A stretch of DNA of 64,000 nt from Metabacillus halosaccharovorans. Lineage in GTDB: Bacteria > Bacillota > Bacilli > Bacillales > Bacillaceae. Below the pieces are notes generated by a model, which ran no database searches, was not told the DNA's origin, and worked only from the letters and a program-made list of their open reading frames with translations. The translations under genes were made by a program, and so were the position numbers. The stretch is taken from the NCBI RefSeq assembly GCF_002019635.1, contig NZ_KV917371.1, positions 124,001 to 188,000 of the forward strand, read 5' to 3'. Positions 1 through 9,082 of this stretch are shown here, piece by piece. How positions within the stretch are numbered: the stretch's first letter is position 1; each line of letters starts with the position of its first letter.

Positions 1-342
1 CTTATGGCAGCATCGCAAATGACAGAAAAAGATTGCGCGGTATTTATCTCCCATTCTGGATCATCTAAAGATATTCTTCATATTTTGAATATCGTCAAAT
101 CAACAGGAGCGAAAATGATTGCTATTACAAACTATGCAAAATCACCATTAAGCGCAGCAGTTGATATCCCCCTTTATACCGTGTCAGATGAAACAGAGTA
201 TCGTTCTGAGGCATTATCATCACGAATTGCACAGTTAACAATCATTGATGTGTTATATGTAAATATCTTGATGAAGCGCGGCACGGAAGGAAAAGAAGCG
301 TTAAAGAAAATGCGTGAGGCGATTATGGTTAAAAGAATTTAA
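1..342 (+). CDS. RpiR/MurR-family transcriptional regulator, C-terminal SIS domain (5' partial)
   Basis: Only the last 113 codons are inside the window; the reading frame is open to the left edge. The visible part is a sugar isomerase (SIS) domain with the phosphosugar-binding loop ISHSGSSKD near the start and a second loop AITNYAKSPL. RpiR-type regulators carry an N-terminal helix-turn-helix and use this domain to sense sugar phosphates. The helix-turn-helix would lie outside the window, so a free-standing SIS isomerase cannot be excluded, but the length and the ending fit the regulator. A terminator follows three bases after the stop. Confidence 0.8.
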   Translation, partial: LMAASQMTEKDCAVFISHSGSSKDILHILNIVKSTGAKMIAITNYAKSPLSAAVDIPLYTVSDETEYRSEALSSRIAQLTIIDVLYVNILMKRGTEGKEALKKMREAIMVKRI

Positions 343-344
343 AC

Positions 345-383
345 AAAAAGCAGAGACGAATCTAAACATCGCCTCTGCTTTTT
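345..383. terminator. Bidirectional intrinsic terminator
   Basis: A 15-bp stem with one mismatch (arms 345-359 and 369-383) ends in a T run on both strands. It separates the convergent regulator and pepF genes. Confidence 0.85.
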
Positions 384-385
384 GT

Positions 386-2182
386 TTAATTTAATAATTG
401 TGAAAGCTCATCCACTAATTCTGTAAACTTTCTAAGTGAATTTTCAATAGGCTCTGATGATCTTAAGTCTACACCCGTTTTCTTTAGTAACTCTAGAGGA
501 TAATCAGAACTTCCGCTTTTCAGGAACTCTAAATAGGATGTTAGTGTTTCTTGATCACCTTCAAGTATTTTTGTGGCAATATGAATGGCTGATGCAAAAC
601 CTGTTGCATACTTATACACATAAAACGGACGATAAAAATGAGGAATTCTTGACCAGCCGTATTTTACCTCTTTATCAAATACAACTTCATCACCATAATA
701 CTCTCTAAACAATGATTCATATGTTTCATTGAAGACATCAACATTTAACGGACGGCCTTGTTCAGCTAATTCATGTGTTTTCATTTCAAACTCTGCAAAC
801 ATAACTTGTGTAAAAAATGTCCCTTTAAATTGATCAATAAAATGATTGACTAAATGTTTGCGAATTTCTACATCTGTTTCGGTGTTTAATAAGTAATTAA
901 TCAGCAATACTTCATTTACTGTTGATGCTACTTCAGCGACAAAAATACTATATCTTGCTGTAATTTGCGGCTGATGCAAAGAGCTTAATTTACTATGTAC
1001 ACCATGTCCGCATTCATGTGCCAATGTAAACAAGCTGTCAAGATCATCCTGATGATTCAAAAGAATGAAAGGATGAACTCCGTAAACACCTAAATTATAT
1101 GCGCCTGAACGTTTACCAGGTGTTTCTCTTACATCAAGATAACGTAATTGCTTAAATTCCTTTAAGGTGTTGAGATAATCTTCTCCTAGAGGCGATAGTG
1201 CCTTACACATGGTCTCATAAGCTTCATCATATGTAATGATTTGCTTAACACCACTTACCAGTGGAACACTCATATCATATTGCCTTAATTCGTCCAGCTT
1301 CAATATTTGTTTACGTACTTTTGAATATTGATGCAGGGATGATAGGTTTGCCTTCGTTGACTTTATCAAGTTGACATAGACTTCTTTCGGCACATTATCT
1401 CCAAATAGCGCTTTTTCCAACGCCGAAGGATAATGACGCAGCTTTGACATTGTCACATTGTTCTTGATCGCAGCTGAAAGTGTAGAAGCGATAGAGTTTT
1501 TCAACTGAACATATGGTTGGTAATATGCTTTATATGCTTCTTTTCGTTTGTTTCGGTCTTCATCTTCAATTAATTTTGCATACATGCCTCTTGTTAGTTC
1601 AACTGACTCTCCGTCATCATTTGAAATGTCACCAAACTTAATATCTGCATTATTCAACATACCAAATGTGTTACTTGGAGCAGAAAGTGCCTCCCCCAGT
1701 TTAGAGACAATTTCTTCTTGCTCTTTACTTAATACATGTTTTTTATAGCGAAAAGCTTCCCATAAATCTTCTTCAAAGTAATGAAGTTTCTCCTCTGATG
1801 TGATGTACTCTTTTAACGTGCCTTCTTTCAAACTTAAAAGAAACGGCATAAAAAACGAGGTAGCAGCCCCAACCTTAACACTTAGTTGTTTTGCTTGATC
1901 TAATAATGATTGTGAACTTGTCTGTCTTGTATCTTCATCTACTTTTAACATTGCATAAGCATACAATTTATTAAACGTAAAAGATAATTCTTCCTTTTGT
2001 TTTAAAAAGGAATATAAAGAAGCGCCATCATGAATGTTGCCATCGAAGTTTTTTAATTCTTCAGCTTTTATGGCCACTGTTTCTAGATCTCTATCCCAAT
2101 CTTGTATGTTTGAATAAAGGTCTGACAAATCCCATTTTTCATGATCTGGCACTTCTTTTCTTGATTTATATGTAGTTGTCAT
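386..2182 (-). CDS. pepF: Oligoendopeptidase F (M3B zinc metallopeptidase)
   Basis: A cytoplasmic zinc peptidase of 598 residues that cleaves short peptides. The M3 zinc motif HECGH lies near residue 388, with the downstream zinc-ligand glutamate region (VAEVAST) following it. Length and N-terminal helical region match PepF/YjbG of Bacillus. The start at 2182 is chosen because AAAGGGGAG sits 7-8 bases upstream; an in-frame ATG 12 codons earlier has no such site. It is transcribed alone, convergent with the preceding regulator. There is no signal peptide. Confidence 0.93.
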   Translation of the reverse strand: MTTTYKSRKEVPDHEKWDLSDLYSNIQDWDRDLETVAIKAEELKNFDGNIHDGASLYSFLKQKEELSFTFNKLYAYAMLKVDEDTRQTSSQSLLDQAKQLSVKVGAATSFFMPFLLSLKEGTLKEYITSEEKLHYFEEDLWEAFRYKKHVLSKEQEEIVSKLGEALSAPSNTFGMLNNADIKFGDISNDDGESVELTRGMYAKLIEDEDRNKRKEAYKAYYQPYVQLKNSIASTLSAAIKNNVTMSKLRHYPSALEKALFGDNVPKEVYVNLIKSTKANLSSLHQYSKVRKQILKLDELRQYDMSVPLVSGVKQIITYDEAYETMCKALSPLGEDYLNTLKEFKQLRYLDVRETPGKRSGAYNLGVYGVHPFILLNHQDDLDSLFTLAHECGHGVHSKLSSLHQPQITARYSIFVAEVASTVNEVLLINYLLNTETDVEIRKHLVNHFIDQFKGTFFTQVMFAEFEMKTHELAEQGRPLNVDVFNETYESLFREYYGDEVVFDKEVKYGWSRIPHFYRPFYVYKYATGFASAIHIATKILEGDQETLTSYLEFLKSGSSDYPLELLKKTGVDLRSSEPIENSLRKFTELVDELSQLLN

Positions 2183-2373
2183 GTCACACTCCCCTTTCTT
2201 TACGTGTACTCCTATCAATACACTATATTCGATAAAAATTCAATTAAGCCTTCTTATAAATAGACTCGTTTTAAAAAAGAACAATTCTAGAAATCGCTTT
2301 CATATATTGATAGACATTCTTCTCTTTCGTCATTAAAATAAAGGAGATACCTTCTGAAAGCAGGGATATGTGT

Positions 2374-3738
2374 ATGATGAAAGATTGGAAAAAGATTTTG
2401 CTGTTAGCTATACCTTCGATCGCGTCGTTTGCTTCTATGACGCTGACAGGAACAATCAATCTTATTATGGTTGGGCAATTAGGCGCTCTTGCTATTGCCA
2501 TTGTCGGGGTTTCCAACATTATTATGTATAATGCTTGGGCGATTTTCTCAGGAATAGGTCACACCGTCAATTATTTGGTTGCACAAAACTATGGTTCCAA
2601 TCAGATGAAAAAAGGTGTAGAACGAACTTATATTGCATTTTATTTATGTATTATAGCCAGTGTGTTTCTCCTTTTAGTAGGATTTTTGTTTCCAGCTGAC
2701 ATATTTCGGGTGATGGGAAGTTCTGCTGACATGATTACTGAAGGAGAAAACTATTTGCAAATCCGCTTTTTTGCAATGATTTTTTCTGTTTTCGTCTTTG
2801 TTTTTCATGGTTTTTTACGTGGAATTGGTGATACGAAAACCCCGATGGTTAGTGCAATTATTGGGAATCTCATAATGATCTTTCTTACATATGGATTAAC
2901 ATATGGCCATCTTGGTATGCCGGATTTAGGGCTGACAGGTGCTGGTATTGCCTTTTTAACCGGGGAAGTAGTGACATTTCTTATTTGTGCGTATTTTTAT
3001 TTTGTTAAGTTGCATGCAAAATTTGGAACACGGACGATTGTCCCTTTTAACCGTTTGGAGTCTAAATTGATTTTTAAAGAAAGCTCAAAGCTGGGTTTTC
3101 AGGAGTTTTCGATGAGTATGGCTATGTTTGTTTTTACAGCATTTGTTACCAGATTAGGAACTCATGCTCTTGCAGCAAATGAAGTAGCTCTTAGTGTCAT
3201 GAGTCTCGGGTTTATGCCGGCCTTTGCTTTTGGATCTACCGCCACCATTTTAGTCGGTCAAGAAATCGGAAGAGGTGATCCAACGGCCGGTAGAAAAGCA
3301 GGTACGAACACCGCTATTTTAGGTTGTATTTTTCTTCTTATACTTGGTGTTGTACAGTTTTTCCTTTCTGAGCCAATCGCAAGAGTTTATTCGGGAGATC
3401 CAATGGTGTATGAACTTGCCGGAAAGCTCATTATGATTTCCGCCTTTCTTCAATTGTTCGACGGACTGCTGAACTTCTATGCTGGAGGTTTAAGAGGAAT
3501 CGGTGATACGTCATTCTTATTAAAAACATCACTTGTGTTAGGGTGGGTATTTTTTATCCCTTTAAGCTATATCCTTACCTTTACCCTTCAATTATCAAGT
3601 GTGGGTGCTTGGATATCGTTGTATTCATATTTAGCTTTATTTGGAATTACGGTGATGATCCGTTTTTATCGCACAAACTGGTCAACAATTAAGATAAAAG
3701 TTGTTTCAGATGAAGTAAAGCACAGTATTAGCTCATAA
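2374..3738 (+). CDS. MATE-family multidrug/cation efflux transporter
   Basis: About 454 residues with twelve predicted membrane segments in two similar halves. This is the MATE (NorM/DinF-like) layout of a Na+- or H+-coupled drug exporter. The repeated element RGIGDTKTPM near residue 150 and RGIGDTSFLL near residue 375 marks equivalent loops of the two halves. The start is ambiguous: ATG codons lie at 2368, 2374 and 2377. I prefer 2374 because AGGGA at 2362-2366 is then 7 bases upstream. It is a single-gene unit between two terminators, and the substrate cannot be told from the sequence. Confidence 0.9.
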   Translation: MMKDWKKILLLAIPSIASFASMTLTGTINLIMVGQLGALAIAIVGVSNIIMYNAWAIFSGIGHTVNYLVAQNYGSNQMKKGVERTYIAFYLCIIASVFLLLVGFLFPADIFRVMGSSADMITEGENYLQIRFFAMIFSVFVFVFHGFLRGIGDTKTPMVSAIIGNLIMIFLTYGLTYGHLGMPDLGLTGAGIAFLTGEVVTFLICAYFYFVKLHAKFGTRTIVPFNRLESKLIFKESSKLGFQEFSMSMAMFVFTAFVTRLGTHALAANEVALSVMSLGFMPAFAFGSTATILVGQEIGRGDPTAGRKAGTNTAILGCIFLLILGVVQFFLSEPIARVYSGDPMVYELAGKLIMISAFLQLFDGLLNFYAGGLRGIGDTSFLLKTSLVLGWVFFIPLSYILTFTLQLSSVGAWISLYSYLALFGITVMIRFYRTNWSTIKIKVVSDEVKHSISS

Positions 3739-3742
3739 TAGA

Positions 3743-3789
3743 AAAAGGTGAATGTGAAATGTAAGTTAAACCATTTCCATTCACCTTAT
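3743..3789. terminator. Intrinsic terminator between convergent genes
   Basis: Arms AAGGTGAATGTGAAATG (from 3745) and its near-complement ending at 3787 form a long stem between the MATE gene and the zinc-finger gene. Confidence 0.75.
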
Positions 3790-3810
3790 TGTTTATTAAC
3801 GAGCTACTAG

Positions 3811-3990
3811 TTAACTAGATTTTAGCCATTTAAAAAAACCAACTTTTCCCTGTCCCTCACAAGTTGCACATGCGATAACCCCTTGACCGTCACATGTAAT
3901 ACACGGTTGGTTACCTACAAGCCTAAACCCCTCTCCGGAACAGTCTTTGCAATTGAAATGTTTACTACCATCACAGCTTTTACACTTCAT
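3811..3990 (-). CDS. Small DnaJ-type zinc-finger protein
   Basis: A 59-residue protein with four CxxC pairs, three of them followed by GxG (CKDCSGEG, CDGQG, CEGQG). This is the cysteine-rich zinc-binding pattern of DnaJ and of small Bacillus proteins such as anti-TRAP and YuiA. The start at 3990 has CAGGAGGG 7 bases upstream; an upstream ATG giving 83 residues has no site. The zinc ligands are clear. Role and partner are unknown; protein or RNA binding is a guess from the family. Confidence 0.75.
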   Translation of the reverse strand: MKCKSCDGSKHFNCKDCSGEGFRLVGNQPCITCDGQGVIACATCEGQGKVGFFKWLKSS

Positions 3991-4192
3991 ATGATTGCCC
4001 TCCTGTTTCAATATTGGAGCTTGATAAGATATAAATATACAGCTACAGGGATATGCTTCCACTATTACTTTGTAAGATTTGCTCTCAGTTATAATATATT
4101 TAAATCATTGAGGTCTTATGATTGTGTAAGAATACAAAAAGATATCCTTTTTATGACACATATTACAGTTTATCTACAAATCCTGTTACGTT

Positions 4193-4975
4193 TTATTCTC
4201 CCTTATAGAAGGGAGTTCTCTTTTCTTTAAAAGCGTTTAATCCCTCCTGCCGATCTTTTGTTGGAATGGTAATTTCATATGCTTTTCGTTCAAGAGCCAG
4301 TCCAGTTAATAAATCAAATTCACTACCTTTGTCGATGGCGAATTTTGCTTGTGTTACGGCAATTGGAGCATTTTTTACAATTTTTCCTGCCAAATGAACG
4401 GCATCTTTTTCAAGTTCTTCTGCCTTTGAGACATGCTCAACTAAACCAATTTTTAGTGCTTCTTGTGCTGTTACTTTTCTTGCCGTATAAATTAGTTCTT
4501 TAGCTCTTCCCTTTCCGACCAACCGTGGTAATCGCTGGGTTCCTCCAGCTCCGGGAATGATTCCAAGAGATGTTTCTGTTAGCCCAAGATATGCGTGTTC
4601 TGACACAATTCTTATGTCACAAGCTAAAGCAAGCTCTGTCCCGCCTCCAAGTGCTGCACCATTAATGGCTGCTATAACCGGTTGAGGCAATGACGCAATA
4701 CGTTCTATCATCTGGCGAATTCCATCCAGTGTTTGCCTCACCTCTTTTTCATTCATTGAGGCTCGCTCCTTCAAATCAGCTCCGGCACAAAATGCTTTTG
4801 TCCCTTGTCCAGTTATAATCACACATCGGACAGTTGGGTCGTTCTTTATTTCAGATACTATGTGATCAAGTTCACTTACCATTTGTATAGACAAGGAGTT
4901 AGCCGCATTCGGTCGTTTTAGTGTAATTTTGGTGATATATTCTTCAATTTTATCGAATGAAGCAGCATGAACCAT
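4193..4975 (-). CDS. yngF: Enoyl-CoA hydratase/isomerase family protein, probable methylglutaconyl-CoA hydratase
   Basis: A 260-residue crotonase-fold enzyme. The oxyanion-hole segment AAINGAALGGGTELALACD lies near residues 104-122, and LTETSLGIIPGAGGTQRL carries the second catalytic glutamate region. As last gene of the leucine operon it should hydrate 3-methylglutaconyl-CoA to HMG-CoA, like YngF. It follows the biotin carboxylase gene by 14 bases with AGGAGGA as ribosome binding site. General short-chain enoyl-CoA hydratase activity is an alternative. Confidence 0.88.
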   Translation of the reverse strand: MVHAASFDKIEEYITKITLKRPNAANSLSIQMVSELDHIVSEIKNDPTVRCVIITGQGTKAFCAGADLKERASMNEKEVRQTLDGIRQMIERIASLPQPVIAAINGAALGGGTELALACDIRIVSEHAYLGLTETSLGIIPGAGGTQRLPRLVGKGRAKELIYTARKVTAQEALKIGLVEHVSKAEELEKDAVHLAGKIVKNAPIAVTQAKFAIDKGSEFDLLTGLALERKAYEITIPTKDRQEGLNAFKEKRTPFYKGE

Positions 4976-4989
4976 TTTATAAAATCCTC

Positions 4990-6330
4990 CTACTTTTTTA
5001 TATGTCTATCAATAAAATCTGTCGTTGTCTCACCTTTATGAAAGGCAGTATGTGTTGTTATTTTTCTTAATAACGGGATATTTGTTTTGATTCCTTCTAC
5101 TATATAGTTGGAAAGGGCAATTTCAAGCTTTGTAATGGCCTCTTCTCTACTCTTTCCCTTAACTATAAGCTTGGCAATCATAGGGTCATAAAATGGTGAT
5201 ACAATTGACTCTTCATGAACCCCAAGCTCATGTCTAACCCCTTCCCCTTCAGGAAGACTAAGCGTTGAAATCTTTCCTGGTGAAGGAAAAAATGTGATTG
5301 GATCTTCCGCGTAAATCCTTGTTTCTATGGCATGACCGTTACACTTTATATCACTTTGATCAAATGGTAATGGTTCTCCTGCTGCAATTCTCAGCTGCTG
5401 TTCCACTAAATCAATACCTGTAGTCTCCTCTGTCACAGGGTGCTCCACTTGTAATCTTGTGTTCATTTCTAAAAAATAGAATGTTTCGTTTTCATCAACT
5501 AAATACTCTATCGTCCCGGCATTTGTATAGCCAATCGCCTTTGCAGCTTGAATGGATGCTTCCCCCATTTTTCTTCGTAGATGATCATCAAGAAATGGTG
5601 ATGGTGCTTCTTCGACTACTTTTTGATGTCTTCGTTGTACTGAACATTCCCTTTCCCCTAAGTACACTGTATGACCATATGAATCAGCCAAAATCTGAAC
5701 CTCAATATGCCTTGGCCTTTCAATATATTTTTCAAGATACATCTCTTCATTTCCAAAAAAAGATTTTACCCGCTTTTGATTTCCCTCAAATGCTTTTATC
5801 ATGTCCTGATCAGTTCTTACAACTTGCATCCCAATTCCCCCACCACCTGCAGATGCTTTTAACATAATTGGATATCCGATTTTATTCGCAGTGGCTACAG
5901 CATCATCTGTATTGTTGATAGAAGTTTGGATGCCCGGTACAATCGGAACTCCGGCTCGTTCCATCGTAAGTCGAGCTTCAATTTTACTTCCCATTGAAGA
6001 AATGACTTCGGGTGAGGGTCCTATAAACACAAGTCCCTCCTCTTGACACCTTGTTGCAAATTGAGGATTTTCAGATAGGAAGCCATACCCGGGATGGATG
6101 GCTTCCACTTTGGAGGATTTTGCAATTTCTATTATTTTATCAATTTTCAAATAACTGTCTGTTACACGGGGACCTCCTACAAGATAGGCTTCATCTGCCA
6201 GTTTTACATGTGGTGCAACTTGATCGGCTTCTGAAAAAATCGCAACGGTCTTAATGTCCATCTTTTTACATGTCCTGATGACTCGTACGGCAATTTCCCC
6301 TCGGTTGGCTATAAGGATTTTTTTGAACAT
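4990..6330 (-). CDS. yngH: Biotin carboxylase subunit of an acyl-CoA carboxylase (methylcrotonyl-CoA carboxylase type)
   Basis: A 446-residue ATP-grasp enzyme that carboxylates biotin with bicarbonate and ATP. It shows the N-terminal KILIANRGEIAVRVIR segment, the glycine-rich ATP loop KASAGGGGIGM at residues 158-168 and the EMNTRLQVEHPVTE active-site segment near residue 290. It lacks a fused biotin carrier, which is encoded separately at the head of the operon (10001-10213). Together with the carboxyltransferase (7529-9058) it would form the carboxylase for 3-methylcrotonyl-CoA. Operon context supports this over AccC for fatty-acid synthesis. Confidence 0.9.
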   Translation of the reverse strand: MFKKILIANRGEIAVRVIRTCKKMDIKTVAIFSEADQVAPHVKLADEAYLVGGPRVTDSYLKIDKIIEIAKSSKVEAIHPGYGFLSENPQFATRCQEEGLVFIGPSPEVISSMGSKIEARLTMERAGVPIVPGIQTSINNTDDAVATANKIGYPIMLKASAGGGGIGMQVVRTDQDMIKAFEGNQKRVKSFFGNEEMYLEKYIERPRHIEVQILADSYGHTVYLGERECSVQRRHQKVVEEAPSPFLDDHLRRKMGEASIQAAKAIGYTNAGTIEYLVDENETFYFLEMNTRLQVEHPVTEETTGIDLVEQQLRIAAGEPLPFDQSDIKCNGHAIETRIYAEDPITFFPSPGKISTLSLPEGEGVRHELGVHEESIVSPFYDPMIAKLIVKGKSREEAITKLEIALSNYIVEGIKTNIPLLRKITTHTAFHKGETTTDFIDRHIKK

Positions 6331-6359
6331 AACATCAGCTCACTTTCGCTATCACTTTG

Positions 6360-7499
6360 CTAACAACCTATTTGGCGGGCAATGACCATTCTTTGTACTT
6401 CTGAAGTCCCTTCCCCGATTTCTAATAATTTGGCATCTCGGAAAAATCTTTCTACTTGATATTCCTTCATATATCCATATCCGCCATGAATTTGAATGGC
6501 CTGGTCACAAACTCTCATACACATTTCAGAAGCAAATAATTTGGCCATGGCAGCTTCCTTTTTAAAGATCTTTCCTTGATCTTTCAACCATGCAGCTTTA
6601 TATACCATATTTCTTGCAACTTCAATATTCATCGCCATATCGGCAAGCTTAAATTGAATCGCTTGAAATGTTGATAAACTTTTTCCAAACTGTTTCCGCT
6701 CTTTCGCATATTGTAGTGACTTATCATAAGCACCTTGCGCAATACCAACGGCCATCGCTGCAATTCCAATTCTTCCGCCATCAAGTGTAGCTAAAAATTG
6801 CTTATAGCCCTTTCCTTCCTCACCAAGAAGATTTTCCTTTGGAATCGTCACATCTTCTAAAACAAGTTCCGTTGTATTTGATGCATTCAAGCCCAACTTT
6901 TCATAATTTGCATTAATGGTAAATCCAGTTGCATCGGTTGGCACTAAAAAGGCACTTATGCCATTTGTCCCTTTGGATTGTTCTGTCACAGCTGTAACAG
7001 CTAAATGTTTAGCGAAGCTTCCATTAGTAATAAAACATTTGGATCCGGTTAACACCCATTGATCTTCTTTTAATATAGCTGTCGTTTGGGTCCCGCCCGC
7101 ATCAGAACCCGCATTTGGTTCGGTTAATCCAAAAGCCCCTAAATACTCCCCTTTACATAAAGGTGTGAGAAACATTTCTTTTTGCTTTTCCGTCCCAAAT
7201 AAGTATATTGGTGCTGCTCCTAGCGAAATATGTGCAGAATATGTAATGCCTGTAGAACCACAAACCCTGCTCAATTCTTCAACAACAATCGCAAAACAAG
7301 TTGTATCTGCATCAGCTCCTCCGTACTTCTCTGGAAAAGGCAGCCCCAGCATACCAAGTTCAGCTAATTTTGCAAATACATCTGTTGGAAATGTGCCCGT
7401 TTTATCTCTTTCATTTGCACCCGGTGCAACTTCAGCATCAGCAAAATCACGTATGACCTTTCGAATCATGTCTTGTTCCTTTGTTAATTGAAAATCCAT
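6360..7499 (-). CDS. yngJ: Acyl-CoA dehydrogenase, probable isovaleryl-CoA dehydrogenase
   Basis: A 379-residue FAD enzyme of the acyl-CoA dehydrogenase family. FAD-binding and signature regions include AFGLTEPNAGSDAGG and the C-terminal IHGGYGYMKEY...RDAKLLEIGEGTSEVQR. Its place in the leucine operon predicts oxidation of isovaleryl-CoA to 3-methylcrotonyl-CoA. Glu363 in IGEGTSE sits where short-chain enzymes have their catalytic base, whereas characterised isovaleryl-CoA dehydrogenases use a different glutamate. A short-chain or broader specificity is therefore possible. It is 29 bases upstream of the biotin carboxylase gene. Confidence 0.88.
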   Translation of the reverse strand: MDFQLTKEQDMIRKVIRDFADAEVAPGANERDKTGTFPTDVFAKLAELGMLGLPFPEKYGGADADTTCFAIVVEELSRVCGSTGITYSAHISLGAAPIYLFGTEKQKEMFLTPLCKGEYLGAFGLTEPNAGSDAGGTQTTAILKEDQWVLTGSKCFITNGSFAKHLAVTAVTEQSKGTNGISAFLVPTDATGFTINANYEKLGLNASNTTELVLEDVTIPKENLLGEEGKGYKQFLATLDGGRIGIAAMAVGIAQGAYDKSLQYAKERKQFGKSLSTFQAIQFKLADMAMNIEVARNMVYKAAWLKDQGKIFKKEAAMAKLFASEMCMRVCDQAIQIHGGYGYMKEYQVERFFRDAKLLEIGEGTSEVQRMVIARQIGC

Positions 7500-7528
7500 C
7501 CTCTCAAACCCTTTCTTTACAGATGTTT

Positions 7529-9058
7529 TTATACAGGGTGAACAGGGTGTTTTTTTTCAGAAAAGATTACGTACTTGGACATATACGCTTGGAACCGGAC
7601 TTCTAATTCATTTCGTAAAGAGTTTGCGGGAATGACCCCATCGATAATCATCTCAGATGCTAGCCGGTATATATCAATATCTTCCCGATATTCTTCACGC
7701 ATTTGTTGAATAAAACGCGGACGCTCTTCAGGTGGAAGCTCTGCAATTTTATTTGCGTAAACTGCATTCACAGCTGCTTCCGGACCCATTACGGCAATTG
7801 ATGCACTTGGCAAAGCCAAGCAACAATCCGGCTCAAAAGCTGGACCTGCCATTGCATATAAGCCTGCGCCATACGCCTTTCTGACAATAATCGATATTTT
7901 TGGTACAGTCGCTTCTGCCATGCTTGAGATCATCTTAGCTCCATGACGGATAATACCAGCACGTTCGACTTTTGTCCCAATCATAAAGCCCGGAATGTCT
8001 GCTAAAAACAGCAACGGAATATGGAATGCATCACATAATGAAATGAATTTCGCTGCTTTATCGGCTGAATCGTGAAAAAGCACTCCACCTTTGACTCGAG
8101 GCTGATTGGCGATAATCCCAATCGATTGGCCGTTTATCCGACTAAGTCCGGTAATAAGCTCTTGGGCAAATAATGATTTGATTTCAAAAAAAGAATCTTC
8201 ATCTACGACTCTCTCAATGAGGTCGTACATATTAAAAGGTGCATTTTGGTTTTTTGGAATGATCTGTTCGATTGATTGATCAACTATTTTAGGAGAAACG
8301 GCTTCAATGATTGGTGGTTTATCTAGATAACTTGCAGGAAAATATGAGAGGTATTGTTGCGCCAAAGAGATTGCCTCAGCTTCAGATGTTGCTAAAATAT
8401 CTCCACATCCTGAGACAGAACAGTGCATTCTTGCGCCTCCCATTTCTTCAAGGGAGACTTTCTCACCAATAACCATTTCAGCCATTCGCGGTGACCCCAA
8501 ATACATGGAAGAGTTTCCATCAACCATGATTACGATGTCACAAAAAGCAGGAATATAGGCACCGCCAGCTGCAGAAGGACCGAACAACAAACATATTTGA
8601 GGTACTTTTCCTGACAGCTTTACTTGATTATAAAAAATTCTCCCTGCTCCGCGACGCCCGGGAAACATTTCAACCTGATCTGTAATTCTTGCGCCTGCGG
8701 AATCGACAAGATAAAGCATTGGAACAAGCAGCTTTTCTGCTGTTTCTTGAATTCGTATGATTTTTTCGACTGTTTTAGCTCCCCACGATCCTGCTTTGAT
8801 TGTAGAATCATTCGCCATGACACAAACGGTTTGCCCGTTGATTTTTCCGATTCCTGTCACAACGCCATCAGCAGGGAGGTTTTCTTGTTGACAGCTGGCC
8901 AATAGACCATCTTCCAGCTCCAATCCTTCGTCAAGCAATAATTGAAGTCGTTCCCGCACAAATAGTTTTCCCTTGTCTTTGTTTTTTTCATGATACTTGC
9001 TTGGTCCGCCTTTTTTTATTTGGTGAATGCGTTCATGTAATGTATCATCAGTAGACAA
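7529..9058 (-). CDS. yngE: Acyl-CoA carboxylase carboxyltransferase subunit (methylcrotonyl-CoA carboxylase type)
   Basis: A 509-residue crotonase-type carboxyltransferase that moves the carboxyl group from biotin to the acyl-CoA. It has both carboxyltransferase halves: an N-terminal acyl-CoA-binding half with GPSAAGGAYIPA, and a C-terminal half with FLADIPGFMIGTKVE and RKAYGAGLYAMAGPAFEPD. The start is TTG at 9058, with GGAGGG 7 bases upstream. The operon suggests 3-methylcrotonyl-CoA as substrate; propionyl-CoA carboxylase subunits are close relatives. Confidence 0.9.
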   Translation of the reverse strand: MSTDDTLHERIHQIKKGGPSKYHEKNKDKGKLFVRERLQLLLDEGLELEDGLLASCQQENLPADGVVTGIGKINGQTVCVMANDSTIKAGSWGAKTVEKIIRIQETAEKLLVPMLYLVDSAGARITDQVEMFPGRRGAGRIFYNQVKLSGKVPQICLLFGPSAAGGAYIPAFCDIVIMVDGNSSMYLGSPRMAEMVIGEKVSLEEMGGARMHCSVSGCGDILATSEAEAISLAQQYLSYFPASYLDKPPIIEAVSPKIVDQSIEQIIPKNQNAPFNMYDLIERVVDEDSFFEIKSLFAQELITGLSRINGQSIGIIANQPRVKGGVLFHDSADKAAKFISLCDAFHIPLLFLADIPGFMIGTKVERAGIIRHGAKMISSMAEATVPKISIIVRKAYGAGLYAMAGPAFEPDCCLALPSASIAVMGPEAAVNAVYANKIAELPPEERPRFIQQMREEYREDIDIYRLASEMIIDGVIPANSLRNELEVRFQAYMSKYVIFSEKKHPVHPV

Positions 9059-9082
9059 TGACCATCCCTCCTTTTAATGTCC

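Noticed and set aside
386-2182. Plus-strand frames inside pepF and similar opposite-strand frames inside other long genes
   Set aside because: They lie wholly inside well-supported genes, lack ribosome sites and give low-complexity or cysteine-rich translations typical of shadow frames.
4134-4153. AAAAAGATATCCTTTTT as a terminator after the leucine operon
   Set aside because: The stem is short and purely AT-rich around GATATC. It could be a weak terminator, but the evidence is too thin to list.
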